From contig JAFYCC010000023.1 of the NCBI GenBank assembly GCA_017539885.1, positions 1-36,787 on the forward strand: a stretch of 36,787 nt of DNA. Reading direction: 5' to 3'. Source of the DNA: Oscillospiraceae bacterium (GTDB lineage: Bacteria > Bacillota_A > Clostridia > Oscillospirales > Oscillospiraceae). This document shows, in pieces, positions 13,601 through 21,625 of this stretch. The notes under the pieces are model-generated. The model searched no databases. It had not been told where the DNA came from and saw only the letters and a program-made list of their open reading frames with translations. Made by a program: the position numbers and the translations under genes. Within the stretch, counting starts at the first letter, position 1. Each line of letters starts with the position of its first letter.

Positions 13601-15142
13601 ATGCTCATGAATTCCGCCGTGCGGCTGCTGGACCGCGCAGCCGGGCGCTGGCCGTCACGGCCTGCTCTGGAGGACGAGACCGGCGAATACAGCTACGCGG
13701 ATTACCGTACGCTCGCGCGCCGCGTCGCCAGCGGCGTTCTCTCGCTGGGTATCGGCTCGCTGCCGGTCGTCGTCTGTCTGCAGAAAAGCGCCCGTGTGCT
13801 GATTTCCTTCATGGGAGCGATGTACGCCGGATGTCCCTACGCGCCCGTGGACGCAGCTGCGCCGCCCGCGCGGCTTGAAAAGATTGTCGGGAGCCTCCGT
13901 CCTGGTCTTCTCATCTCGGAGGAATCGCGTGTCGCCGAACTGGAGACCGCTTTCCCCGGAATACCCGTGCGCACTTTCGAACAGCTTGCAGAGACGCAGC
14001 CGGACGACGCCGCGGTCGAAGCGGCAGTAGGCGCCGTCACGGATTCGGACCCCATTTATATCATTTACACTTCCGGCTCCACCGGCACGCCCAAGGGCGT
14101 GACCATTCCCCATCGCGGCGTCCTGAGCTATGCCCGCTGGCTTCGTGAGACTTTCGGTTTTTCCCCTGAAACGGTGATGGCCAACCAGGCCCCCTTCTAT
14201 TTCGACAACTCGGTTCTGGACATTTACGGCAGTCTCTACAGCGGCGCCAAGCTCATCATCACGCCCGAGGTGCTGTTCAAATTCCCGCTCAAGCTTCCGG
14301 AATTCCTGCGCGACAGACACGTCAGTTCCATTCTCTGGGTGCCGACCGTCATGATCCACGTCGCCAATTCCGGCGCGCTGGACTCGGTCTCGCTGCCGGA
14401 GCTGAAAACGGTCTGCTTCGCCGGCGAGGTCATGCCCAACAAGCAGCTCAACGTCTGGCGGCGCGCGCTGCCGGACACCGTGTTCGCAAACCTCTACGGG
14501 CCTACGGAGACGGACGTGTGCTGCTGCTACATCGTCGAGGGTGAATACGCCGACAGCGATGCGCTTCCCATCGGCCGCGCCTGCGGCAACATGCGCGCTC
14601 TCGTGCTTACGCCGGATGGCCGAGAGGCCGGTGACGGCGAGATGGGCGAGCTGTGCGTCATCGGCAGCGGCATCACGCTCGGGTACTGGAACGAGCCGGA
14701 GCTCACCGCGCGCTCCCTTGTTCCGAACCCGCTGCGCGGCAGCCACGGCGAGCCGATGTACCGCACCGGCGATCTGGCAATCCGCCGCGCGGACGGCCTG
14801 CTGATGTTCTGCGGCAGAAAGGACTTCCAGATCAAGCTCAAGGGCAACCGTATCGAGCTCGGAGAGATCGAGGCAGCGGCGATCTGCGTTCCCGGCGTGG
14901 AGAACGCCGCGGCGATCTTCTCCCCCGAAGAGGAAAAGATCTATCTGTTCGCGGAATGTCCGGACGCGGAAAAGCGGCTGAGCCTGCGCCGCTTCAATCT
15001 GGAGCTGCGCAGATATGTTCCGGCCTATATGCTGCCTGGCGAGCTGCGCTATCTGGACGCGCTGCCCCACACGGCCAACGACAAGATCGACCGGGTGGGC
15101 CTGAAGCGTTCGATCAATGAGGAAAGGGAGACAGATTCATGA
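13601..15142 (+). CDS. dltA: DltA-like amino acid:carrier protein ligase (513 aa)
   Basis: A stand-alone adenylation enzyme that would activate an amino acid with ATP and load it on the carrier protein encoded next. Motifs run in order: YTSGSTGTPKG near 152, NQAPFYFDNSVLDIYGSL near 196 (strongly DltA-like), YGPTE near 295, YRTGD near 386, DFQIKLKGNRIELGEIE near 408, and the C-terminal lysine in NDKIDRVGLK. The residue that is Cys in the FCGE motif of Bacillus DltA (Cys269 there, reported to help choose D-Ala over L-Ala) is Ala274 here (FAGE), so the substrate may be broader or different. It overlaps the carrier protein gene by 4 bp (ATGA). Located in the cytoplasm. Confidence 0.85.
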   Translation: MLMNSAVRLLDRAAGRWPSRPALEDETGEYSYADYRTLARRVASGVLSLGIGSLPVVVCLQKSARVLISFMGAMYAGCPYAPVDAAAPPARLEKIVGSLRPGLLISEESRVAELETAFPGIPVRTFEQLAETQPDDAAVEAAVGAVTDSDPIYIIYTSGSTGTPKGVTIPHRGVLSYARWLRETFGFSPETVMANQAPFYFDNSVLDIYGSLYSGAKLIITPEVLFKFPLKLPEFLRDRHVSSILWVPTVMIHVANSGALDSVSLPELKTVCFAGEVMPNKQLNVWRRALPDTVFANLYGPTETDVCCCYIVEGEYADSDALPIGRACGNMRALVLTPDGREAGDGEMGELCVIGSGITLGYWNEPELTARSLVPNPLRGSHGEPMYRTGDLAIRRADGLLMFCGRKDFQIKLKGNRIELGEIEAAAICVPGVENAAAIFSPEEEKIYLFAECPDAEKRLSLRRFNLELRRYVPAYMLPGELRYLDALPHTANDKIDRVGLKRSINEERETDS

Positions 15143-15396
15143 CGACGGAAGAGATCGTTTCCGCTCTGGACGCTTTTGTCCGGGAGCATTTCGAGGTCGA
15201 GCCGGACGATGCGGATTACTCCACGGAGATCAATCTGTTCGATTACGGCTACGTGGACTCCATGGGCGCGACGGAGATCATCCTCTTCGCGGAGGAACGC
15301 TTCGGCGTGCACGTCACGCAGAAGGACGTCACGCTCTACCCCATGAACAGCGTTTCGGAGATCGCGCAGGTCATTTCCAGAAAGATCGGAGCCTGA
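15139..15396 (+). CDS. dltC: DltC-like acyl/aminoacyl carrier protein (85 aa)
   Basis: A small acidic carrier protein. The phosphopantetheine attachment site is Ser41 in VDSMGA, with the typical helix II sequence after it (TEIILFAEERFGV). The length matches DltC (about 78-85). It would receive the activated amino acid from the DltA-like ligase and hand it to the MBOAT protein at the membrane. The start codon overlaps the ligase stop (ATGA), a translational coupling typical of partner proteins. Compared with Bacillus the gene precedes dltB instead of following it. Confidence 0.88.
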   Translation: MTTEEIVSALDAFVREHFEVEPDDADYSTEINLFDYGYVDSMGATEIILFAEERFGVHVTQKDVTLYPMNSVSEIAQVISRKIGA

Positions 15397-15403
15397 ACAG
15401 CCA

Positions 15404-16552
15404 ATGTGGTTTCTGCAGACGGACATCCTGCTGAAAATACTGTCGGTGTGCGCCCTTGCCTGCCTCGCGTCGTATCTCGCCGCGAAGCACGGGAAGCAGG
15501 CGCTCGCCGTGCGTTTTCTGGCCCTGTTCGACCTTGCGGTGATCTGTCTCGTGGACTGGCGGCTCGGGGTGTTCTACACGGCCTATACGCTCGTCACCTG
15601 GGGCATCGCGGGCTTTATCCGGCGCGTGAAACGGTTTCGAAGAACGCTGTTCGTAATCTGCTGTCTGCTCTGCACCGCTCCGTTCTTCTATTCGCGGGCG
15701 ACCGGCTTCCTCTCCGGCCTGCCGCTCGGTTTCGCGCTCGTAGGTTTCGCATACAACATGCTCAAAGCCGTGGACGCGGTATACTACTGCTACTACACGG
15801 AAGAAAAGATCCCCTTCGTCATCTACGCCAACTATATGCTCTTTCTTCCCGTGTTTACCGCCGGTCCCATCTTCCGCTACCGCGATTTTCAGCAGACATT
15901 CCTGCATCCGGATCCGATCACGCTCGAGCGGATCACGGAGAGCGTCAAGCGTTTCATCCGCGGCATGTTCAAAAAGCTTGTCGTCCAGTCTCTGGCTTTC
16001 TCTCTGCTGACGAAACTTGCGCAGGCCGGTCCGCACTGGTATATCAGCCTTGCGGCCATCATACTGAGCTACGCGGTGATCTGGCTGGATATGTCCGGCT
16101 ACGCGGACATCGCCATCGCGCTCGGCGGCGCGATGGGTCTGCAGGTACCCGAAAACTTCAACCGACCGCTCACCGCGCCCAGTATGACCCAGTTCTGGAG
16201 AAACTGGCACATCACCCTCAGCAGCTGGATCCGCGAGCACGTCTTCGTCGTACTCAACGGCAAGCGGCTGACGCGCTGGCAGGGCGCGCTCGTGAGCTTT
16301 TTTACCATGTTCTTCATGGGACTCTGGCACAGCTTTGCGCTGCAGGGCCTGCTCGACGGACTGTTCTACGGCACGATCATGGGGTGTGAGGCCCTGTTCG
16401 GTATCGCGACCGTGAACAAGCGCAAAACCAAGAAGAGCGTATTCGTGCTCCGGTGCGTGCTGACGAATTTCCTGTTCGCCCTCGGCACGCTCAGCTACAC
16501 GCTCGGCATGGATCAGGTCTTCCCGCTGCTGCGGGGACTGCTGCGGCTGTGA
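15404..16552 (+). CDS. dltB: DltB-like MBOAT membrane acyltransferase (382 aa)
   Basis: A polytopic membrane protein of the MBOAT family. About ten hydrophobic segments are visible. The family features are the RYRDF loop near 162, NWHITLSSWIREHVF near 267-281 and the catalytic histidine His309 in GLWHS. It would move the aminoacyl group from carrier protein across the membrane. The start follows the carrier protein stop by 7 bp, with GGAG about 12 bp upstream. The next gene starts 10 bp downstream. The order DltA-DltC-DltB differs from the usual dltXABCD, but the family match is clear. Confidence 0.9.
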   Translation: MWFLQTDILLKILSVCALACLASYLAAKHGKQALAVRFLALFDLAVICLVDWRLGVFYTAYTLVTWGIAGFIRRVKRFRRTLFVICCLLCTAPFFYSRATGFLSGLPLGFALVGFAYNMLKAVDAVYYCYYTEEKIPFVIYANYMLFLPVFTAGPIFRYRDFQQTFLHPDPITLERITESVKRFIRGMFKKLVVQSLAFSLLTKLAQAGPHWYISLAAIILSYAVIWLDMSGYADIAIALGGAMGLQVPENFNRPLTAPSMTQFWRNWHITLSSWIREHVFVVLNGKRLTRWQGALVSFFTMFFMGLWHSFALQGLLDGLFYGTIMGCEALFGIATVNKRKTKKSVFVLRCVLTNFLFALGTLSYTLGMDQVFPLLRGLLRL

Positions 16553-16562
16553 GGTGCGTACC

Positions 16563-17450
16563 ATGAAACAGACGACGAAAAACTGTATCCGTTTCCTTTG
16601 CGCGCTCCTGGTCGCCTTTGTCCTGCTCGACTGCGCGCTCGGCTTCTTTTACGGCCGCTACCTGCTGCAAAGCGGCGATTTCTGGCTCAACGACTATGAG
16701 CTCACGCGCCGCGACCACCCGGAAAAGGTCTGGGACAAAGTGATCTTCGGCAGCTCCGAGCTGGTAGCCGGCTTCCGCGATGAAGAGAGCGATTCGGATT
16801 ATGTAAACCTTGGCATGGACTACGGCACGATCCGCGATATTCTGACCATGCTGAAAAAGAAGACGATCACGGTCGGCAGCGATCTCGTTCTGGCTGTGGA
16901 CAGTCTCTGTTTCTACGACGGAATGGACACCAACCCCGTCTATCCGTGGCACCGGCAGCTGTGGCAGCCCTACGCCTACTTCATGCGCGACCGGCTCAAC
17001 ACCTCGCTGATGAACACCGTCAGGCGGCTGAGCGGCGAGGAGGTCGCGCGCGGCCTGCACAAGACGCAGACGAAGGCCTATTACAGCGGATGTCTCACGC
17101 AGGAGGAGCTTGCCCAGAAGGTCGAAAAGTTCTCGACCATGTTCTACAGTGCGCCTTTCTCCGAATACCGCAAAAACCTTGACGCGCTTGACGAGCTCGC
17201 GGACTGGTGCGCCGAGCATGGGATCCGGCTGCGGTTGCTCTGGCTGCCGCGCAATCAGGCGGTTGAGACCCCTCAGCGCGCACAGGAGGTCATGGATGAA
17301 GCCAACGCGCGCTGTGCCGCGCACGGCGTGGAGACGCACGATCTCACGCACGCGCTTCCGGACGATTGCTTCTACGATCTGGGGCACGTCAACCGGGAGC
17401 ACGGCTCCTATATGTTCATGGAGGTGGTCGACCCGTGGCTGAGTTTGTAA
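16563..17450 (+). CDS. dltD: DltD-like membrane-anchored SGNH-type protein (295 aa)
   Basis: The ATG at 16563 is preferred over the GTG at 16554 because GAGG sits 8 bp before it. One N-terminal transmembrane helix (residues 8-30) anchors an extracytoplasmic domain with the features of DltD: a GSSEL serine motif (Ser64/Ser65) and a C-terminal Asp272-Leu-Gly-His275 pair that would complete the SGNH-type triad. Known DltD proteins are about 400 residues, so this is a compact version. DltD is thought to place the amino acid on the final envelope polymer. It overlaps the downstream microprotein gene by 16 bp. Confidence 0.8.
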   Translation: MKQTTKNCIRFLCALLVAFVLLDCALGFFYGRYLLQSGDFWLNDYELTRRDHPEKVWDKVIFGSSELVAGFRDEESDSDYVNLGMDYGTIRDILTMLKKKTITVGSDLVLAVDSLCFYDGMDTNPVYPWHRQLWQPYAYFMRDRLNTSLMNTVRRLSGEEVARGLHKTQTKAYYSGCLTQEELAQKVEKFSTMFYSAPFSEYRKNLDALDELADWCAEHGIRLRLLWLPRNQAVETPQRAQEVMDEANARCAAHGVETHDLTHALPDDCFYDLGHVNREHGSYMFMEVVDPWLSL

Positions 17451-17578
17451 AGCGGCTGAAGGCTTTTCTGAAAACGCCCGCCGGGCAGATCCTCTCCGCG
17501 GTGATCTATGCCGCGATGCTGCTGCTCGTGCTGATGTTCTTCACCGGAAACGGTCAGTTCATCTACGAGGCGTTCTGA
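17435..17578 (+). CDS. dltX: DltX-like microprotein ending in FIYEAF (47 aa)
   Basis: A GTG start at 17435 lies 10 bp after GGAGG and inside the end of the DltD-like gene. The product begins MAEFVKRLKAFLKTP, has one transmembrane helix (about residues 18-38) and ends GNGQFIYEAF. Known DltX proteins are about 50 residues with one helix and a C-terminal F-x-Y-x-x-F motif (FIYNDF/FIYNEF). The tyrosine there has been reported to carry the D-alanyl group between DltB and DltD. The spacing of F, Y and F matches exactly. It is last in the operon instead of first. A standard gene caller could miss it because of size, GTG start and overlap. Confidence 0.82.
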   Translation: MAEFVKRLKAFLKTPAGQILSAVIYAAMLLLVLMFFTGNGQFIYEAF

Positions 17579-17591
17579 AACCGAGAAGAAA

Positions 17592-17633
17592 GAAATCCCG
17601 CAGGCACTTATGTATAAGCGTCTGCGGGATTTC
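17592..17633. terminator. Bidirectional terminator between the dlt-like operon and the AI-2E exporter
   Basis: A 12-bp perfect stem, GAAATCCCGCAG with CTGCGGGATTTC, around an 18-nt loop that itself contains CTTA/TAAG. It separates two convergent genes. Confidence 0.8.
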
Positions 17634-17651
17634 TGCATGCAATGCTTTATT

Positions 17652-18839
17652 CTATTCCGTCTGTTTCTGTTCCGGCTCCTCTTCCCTGACTTCTTCGAGC
17701 TCCTGCGCTTTCGCCTCTTCCCTCCGGCGCGCCCTTCTCTCGAGCCAGGGCATGAAGTAATCGCTGTACAGGTCGTCGATGATCGCGACGGCAGGGATCG
17801 CCAGGAGCATGCCCGCGGTGCCGAACATTCTCCCGCCCACGACGACGCCGACGAGGATCCACAGGCTCGATACGCCCAGAGACGTGCCGAAGAGCTTGGG
17901 CTTGACCAGATAGCCGTCGCAGATCTGCAGCACGACGGTGAAAATCAGGAAGATGATGGCGTAGCGCAGCTTCACCAGTGCGAGCAGAAGCGCGCCGATG
18001 ACGGCGCCTATGATCGGTCCGAAGGTGGGGATCAGGTTGGTAACGCCCACGATGAAGGACACCAGCCCCACATATGGGATGCCTGCGATCGCCATGAACA
18101 TGGCGTTGATGCAGCCGATGACAAGCGCGTCGAGCAGGTTGAACACCACGTAGCGGTTGAGGATCTCGTCACAGCGGCGCAGGAATCCGGCCCAGCTTGC
18201 CCTCCGTTTTTCGGGTGTCAGCGCGCTGAAGAGCCGCGCAAGGCCTTTCTTGAGATTTGCCTTATCCGAGAGCAGATAAATGGAGAGGAACAGGGCAATG
18301 ACCCACTGCATAACGCTTCTGCCCGCGCCGAGCGATGTTTTAAGCAGCGTATCCGCGTTGTTGCGAAGCATCTCCGTCGCCATTGTGAGCAGCTTTTCGC
18401 GGGACTCGAGATAGTCCTGCAGATCCAGCGCGTTTCCGAACAGCTTCATCTGCGGGATCTTTGCCTTTACGGAGGCAAGGTACCCGTCCAGATTCGACAC
18501 GAATGTGGAGATGCTGTCGATCAGCTGCGGAATCAGGATCAGGAGCATCAGCACGATCACGGCGATCACAGTCAGGAACGCAAGTGCATTGGAAAACAGC
18601 GTCTGCCGCTTCTCTTTCCGGACCTTTCTGAACAGGCTCTTCCGGAACATCTCCGAGAGCGGATTGACAACGTAAGCGATCACGATGCCGAGAATGAGTG
18701 GGCTGAAATAGCCGAAAAATGTGCGGACTGCCCGCCAGATCGAAGGGATATGCGTCAAAACGACATACAGGATGACCGCGGCGCAAAGGGCGAGCGTCAG
18801 CGGCAGCCATTCCTTTAGTTTTTTCGCGATCTTGTTCAT
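17652..18839 (-). CDS. AI-2E family transporter (395 aa)
   Basis: A polytopic membrane protein of the AI-2E/UPF0118 family: paired N-terminal helices, a central soluble segment (STFVSNLDGYLASVKAKI), then the typical block with GIPYVGLVSFIVGVTNLIPTFGPIIGAVIGALL and PKLFGTSLGVSSLWILVGVVVGGRMFG segments. The C-terminal ~35 residues are basic/acidic and cytoplasmic. The start at 18839 (MNKIAKKLKEW) is chosen because it gives the normal family length and has GGAAG before it. The upstream extension to 18947 is not family-like. Members export small molecules or Na+/H+, and the substrate here is unknown. It runs convergent to the dlt-like operon. Confidence 0.88.
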   Translation of the reverse strand: MNKIAKKLKEWLPLTLALCAAVILYVVLTHIPSIWRAVRTFFGYFSPLILGIVIAYVVNPLSEMFRKSLFRKVRKEKRQTLFSNALAFLTVIAVIVLMLLILIPQLIDSISTFVSNLDGYLASVKAKIPQMKLFGNALDLQDYLESREKLLTMATEMLRNNADTLLKTSLGAGRSVMQWVIALFLSIYLLSDKANLKKGLARLFSALTPEKRRASWAGFLRRCDEILNRYVVFNLLDALVIGCINAMFMAIAGIPYVGLVSFIVGVTNLIPTFGPIIGAVIGALLLALVKLRYAIIFLIFTVVLQICDGYLVKPKLFGTSLGVSSLWILVGVVVGGRMFGTAGMLLAIPAVAIIDDLYSDYFMPWLERRARRREEAKAQELEEVREEEPEQKQTE

Positions 18840-19044
18840 CGATTTACGTCTCTTCCGTGCAGCATTCCGCGGCGACGCGGTTTGAAACCGGATGCCTCCG
18901 TTTTCCTCTCTATGTTGACATTTTTCCCGCGAAAAATCAAGAGTCACACGGAAAAAGAATCAAAAAGCCGCAGCGTATGTCCGACCTTGGTCAAATCGAC
19001 AAAAGTTCTTCGCGCGGGCTTTTGCGCTTTAACGATTTTAAGCA

Positions 19045-19074
19045 TTGACATTTCGCGGCCTGTACTGCTAAAAT
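19045..19074 (+). promoter_or_regulatory. Sigma-A promoter ahead of the structured leader of the Liv operon
   Basis: TTGACA (19045-19050), 18-bp spacer, TAAAAT (19069-19074). Transcription should begin near 19081, about 337 nt before the start codon of the binding protein. Nothing gene-like is seen in 18840-19044. Confidence 0.8.
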
Positions 19075-19200
19075 AACGTTAATCTTTTTCATGGAGGGCA
19101 TGCAGGATCATGAACGTTCCCTATGCGCAGTCCTGCGGCGCCGCGGCCATTGGCGGCAGCGCCAGTTCTTTTGCGCCCTCCTATGCCGACAGTCTGCCCG

Positions 19201-19238
19201 GAACGGACGCCGTGAGCGCGTCCGTTCTTTTCATTTTT
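19201..19238 (+). terminator. Strong terminator inside the Liv leader
   Basis: GAACGGACGC and GCGTCCGTTC form a perfect 10-bp stem with a 7-nt loop, followed by TTTTCATTTTT. It would end a transcript of about 155 nt begun at the 19045 promoter. Confidence 0.85.
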
Positions 19239-19332
19239 CCGGCGCTTCCCTCAGCCTTGCCTGTACCGGGGCTGCTCCGCCGTGCGGGAGCCGGAAAGAA
19301 CACTGTCGACTGAAGCAGACCTCCGCGGCAAT

Positions 19333-19364
19333 CGGCTCTGTTCTTTCGGATAGAGCCGTTTTCC
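19333..19364 (+). terminator. Second terminator-like hairpin before the binding protein gene
   Basis: CGGCTCT and AGAGCCG form a 7-bp stem followed by TTTTCCTATTT, about 55 bp before the binding protein start. A short CTGAATG/CATTCAG hairpin (19384-19400) then precedes the ribosome binding site. Confidence 0.6.
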
Positions 19365-19417
19365 TATTTACCCCGTAATCTGTCTGAATGCGACATTCAG
19401 GAAAGGAGAATACAAAA

Positions 19418-20599
19418 ATGAAAAAGACAATCTGCATGGCACTCGTGCTCGTGATGGCGCTGGCGCTCTTCGCCGGCTGCGGCGGCAGCGGCAGCGGCGG
19501 CGGTGCGAACGACGTCATCAAGGTCGGCTGGCTCGGGCCGCTCACCGGCAACGTCGCGCAGTACGGCCAGGCCGTAAAGAACGGTGTCGACCTCTACGTC
19601 GAGCAGCTCAACGCTGCAGGCGGCATCAACGGCAAGAAGATCGAGCTGGTCTCCTATGACGAAGAAGGCGACGCCACCAAGGCGGTCACCGGGTACAACT
19701 CCGTCATGGATCAGGGCGTCGTAGCCATCATCGGCAGCGTCACCACCGCGCCGACCATCGCCGTCGTTGCCGAGAGCTTCGCGGACAACACGCCCATGAT
19801 CACCGCTTCCGCGACCGCGATCCCCGTCACTTTCAACGAAGAGACGAACCAGGTCTACACCAACATGTTCCGTTCCTGCTTCATCGACTCCTTCCAGGGC
19901 GTGACGATGGCGCGCTTTGCCAAGAACGTGCTCGCCGCAGACACCGCCGCCGTCCTCTATGACAACGGCGACACCTACTCTACCGGCGTGTACGACTACT
20001 TCGTCAACGAGTGCGCCGCGCAGGGCATCGAAGTCGTCGCCACCGAGAGCTACGCCTCCGGCTCCGTCGACTTCTCCGGCCAGCTGACCAACATCGCCGC
20101 CGCCAAGCCCGACGTGCTGTTCCTGCCCGTGTACTACAACGACGTGGCTCTGATCGCCGCGCAGGCGGCCGCCGCAGGCATTACCGCCCCGATGCTCGGC
20201 GTGGACGGCTGGAGCTCCGTGCTCGACGCCGTCTCCGACACGGCGCTGGTCGAGGGCGCATACTACTGCTCCGGCTACTCCGTCGAAGACACACGTGAGC
20301 TGGTCGTGAACTTCCTGTCCGACTATGCGAAGAAGTACAACGGCGCCACTCCGAACATGTTCGACGCGCAGGGCTATGACGCCGCATGGATCCTCTTCGA
20401 CGCGATCGCTGCGGCTGAGAAGTCCGGCAAGAAGTACGGTACCGATGAGTACAAACAGGCCATCATCGACGCCATGGCCGCCACGAACAAAGAGTTCGTC
20501 ACCGGCAACGTGAGCTTCGACAGCCACAACGACCCGCAGAAATCCGCTGCGATCATCCAGATCACCGGCGGTGCTGAGTCCTTCTGGGGCAACTTCTGA
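19418..20599 (+). CDS. livJ: Branched-chain amino acid-type ABC transporter substrate-binding lipoprotein (393 aa)
   Basis: The extracytoplasmic binding protein of a Liv-type importer. The ATG at 19418 has AAGGAGA upstream and begins a lipoprotein signal with lipobox LFAGC (Cys21), then a Gly/Ser linker. The mature part has Peripla_BP_6 features: KVGWLGPLTG, AVKNGVDLYVEQLNAAGGINGKK, then an SVTTAPT and SATAIP ligand-loop region near 135-150, and the second lobe from about 165. The ligand is probably an aliphatic amino acid, but these proteins also bind other amino acids, amides or urea. First gene of the Liv operon. It is separated from the permease by two strong hairpins, which suggests it is made in excess. 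Confidence 0.9.
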   Translation: MKKTICMALVLVMALALFAGCGGSGSGGGANDVIKVGWLGPLTGNVAQYGQAVKNGVDLYVEQLNAAGGINGKKIELVSYDEEGDATKAVTGYNSVMDQGVVAIIGSVTTAPTIAVVAESFADNTPMITASATAIPVTFNEETNQVYTNMFRSCFIDSFQGVTMARFAKNVLAADTAAVLYDNGDTYSTGVYDYFVNECAAQGIEVVATESYASGSVDFSGQLTNIAAAKPDVLFLPVYYNDVALIAAQAAAAGITAPMLGVDGWSSVLDAVSDTALVEGAYYCSGYSVEDTRELVVNFLSDYAKKYNGATPNMFDAQGYDAAWILFDAIAAAEKSGKKYGTDEYKQAIIDAMAATNKEFVTGNVSFDSHNDPQKSAAIIQITGGAESFWGNF

Positions 20600-20607
20600 G
20601 GTTTTCG

Positions 20608-20638
20608 CTCCGGCGAGGGGTCTCCCCCCTCGCCGGAG
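20608..20638 (+). terminator. 13-bp GC-rich hairpin after the binding protein gene
   Basis: CTCCGGCGAGGGG pairs with CCCCTCGCCGGAG. No T-run follows, so it looks like an attenuator or 3'-end-protecting stem. Confidence 0.6.
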
Positions 20639-20655
20639 TCTCCCGCGCAGGCTCG

Positions 20656-20700
20656 TGCCACGCTGTAAGAAAAGCGCACCGCTTTTCTTACAGCGTGGCA
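20656..20700 (+). repeat. 21-bp perfect palindrome between binding protein and permease genes
   Basis: TGCCACGCTGTAAGAAAAGCG, three bases (CAC), then its exact reverse complement. In RNA this is an extremely stable stem with a three-base loop. It probably limits read-through or decay into the permease genes, in the way palindromic elements do between malE and malF in E. coli. No second copy is seen in the window. Confidence 0.7.
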
Positions 20701-20736
20701 TGACGCGCACTCCGAGAGATTTGAGAGGTACCGGAA

Positions 20737-21615
20737 ATGATCGTTCTGCAACAACTGATCAACGGCCTGCAGGTCGGCTCGATCTACGCGCTGATCGCGC
20801 TCGGCTACAGCATGGTCTACGGCATCATCCGGCTGCTGAACTTCGCGCACGGCGACATCATCATGGTGGGCGGCTATATCGCGCTGCTCATCATCTCCGC
20901 GCACGTCAGTCCGGTCATCGCCGTTCTGGCGGCGATCGTCGGCTGCATCGTGCTGGCCTGCGTTATTGAAAAGGCCGCCTATACTCCCCTGCGCAGCGCG
21001 CCTCGCATCTCCCTGCTCATCACCGCGATCGGCGTGAGTTATTTCCTTGAAAACATGGCGCAGCTCATAATGGGCGCGGATCCGATCGCATTCCCGAACA
21101 CGGCGATCATCCCGAATGTGACGTTCCGTCTCGGAGCGCTGAACATTTCCCTGACGACGATCGTAACGCTCGTCGCCGCCGTGATCTCGATGGCCGCCCT
21201 TACGCTGCTCGTGCAGAAGACTAAGATGGGCAAGGCCATGCGTGCCGTCTCCGAGGACATGGGCGCGGCACAGCTGATGGGCATCAACATCAACACGACG
21301 ATCTCCTTCACCTTTGCCATCGGCGCTGCTCTGGCCGGCATCGGCGCGATCCTGTACTGCTGCAAGTATCCGCAGGTAAAACCGACGACCGGCTATCTGC
21401 TCGGCCTGAAAGCATTCGTGGCCGCGGTGCTCGGCGGCATCGGCTCGATCCCCGGCGCGATGCTCGGCGGTCTTGCCATCGGCGTAGCCGAGGTCATCGT
21501 CACGGCGCTCGGTTATTCCACCTGGACAGACGCGGTGGTCTTCGCGATCCTCATCATCGTGCTGCTGGTCAAGCCCACTGGCTTCATGGGCGCGGATATC
21601 CGCGAGAAAGTCTGA
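20737..21615 (+). CDS. livH: Branched-chain amino acid-type ABC transporter permease LivH (292 aa)
   Basis: An integral membrane permease of the LivH family with eight or more hydrophobic helices. Family signatures are QQLINGLQVGSIYALIALGYSMVYGI at the start, LLNFAHGDIIMVGGYI, and GLKAFVAAVLGGIGSIPGAMLGG near the C-terminus (the loop that contacts the ATPase). It pairs with LivM, which starts about 10 bp after its stop. Confidence 0.93.
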   Translation: MIVLQQLINGLQVGSIYALIALGYSMVYGIIRLLNFAHGDIIMVGGYIALLIISAHVSPVIAVLAAIVGCIVLACVIEKAAYTPLRSAPRISLLITAIGVSYFLENMAQLIMGADPIAFPNTAIIPNVTFRLGALNISLTTIVTLVAAVISMAALTLLVQKTKMGKAMRAVSEDMGAAQLMGININTTISFTFAIGAALAGIGAILYCCKYPQVKPTTGYLLGLKAFVAAVLGGIGSIPGAMLGGLAIGVAEVIVTALGYSTWTDAVVFAILIIVLLVKPTGFMGADIREKV

Positions 21616-21625
21616 GGTGCGCGCC

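Larger units (their letters stand above)
19081..19417 (+). ncRNA. Structured leader or small RNA with two terminator-like hairpins
   Basis: Between promoter and liv operon. GGAGGGC (19093-19099) can pair with GCCCTCC (19175-19181), enclosing GCAGGA/TCCTGC (19102-19107 with 19131-19136) and a GGCGC/GCGCC stem (19137-19141 with 19159-19163). This is a three-way-junction layout followed directly by a strong terminator (19201-19238) and later a second one (19333-19364). An alternative is a short ORF from 19110 (67 codons), but its start has a poorly spaced ribosome binding site and its composition is not like its neighbours. No T-box sequence (AGGGTGGNACCGCG-like) and no riboswitch class that I recognise is present. 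Confidence 0.45.

Noticed and set aside
11450..16564. Antisense ORFs of 443, 471 and 397 residues opposite the dlt-like operon
   Set aside because: The forward frames carry clear domains. The reverse frames are shadows produced by high GC at third codon positions.
19081..19417. T-box leader, leucine leader peptide or signal recognition particle RNA
   Set aside because: No T-box sequence, no run of Leu/Ile/Val codons in a short leader ORF, and no GGAAGCAGCC-type loop.
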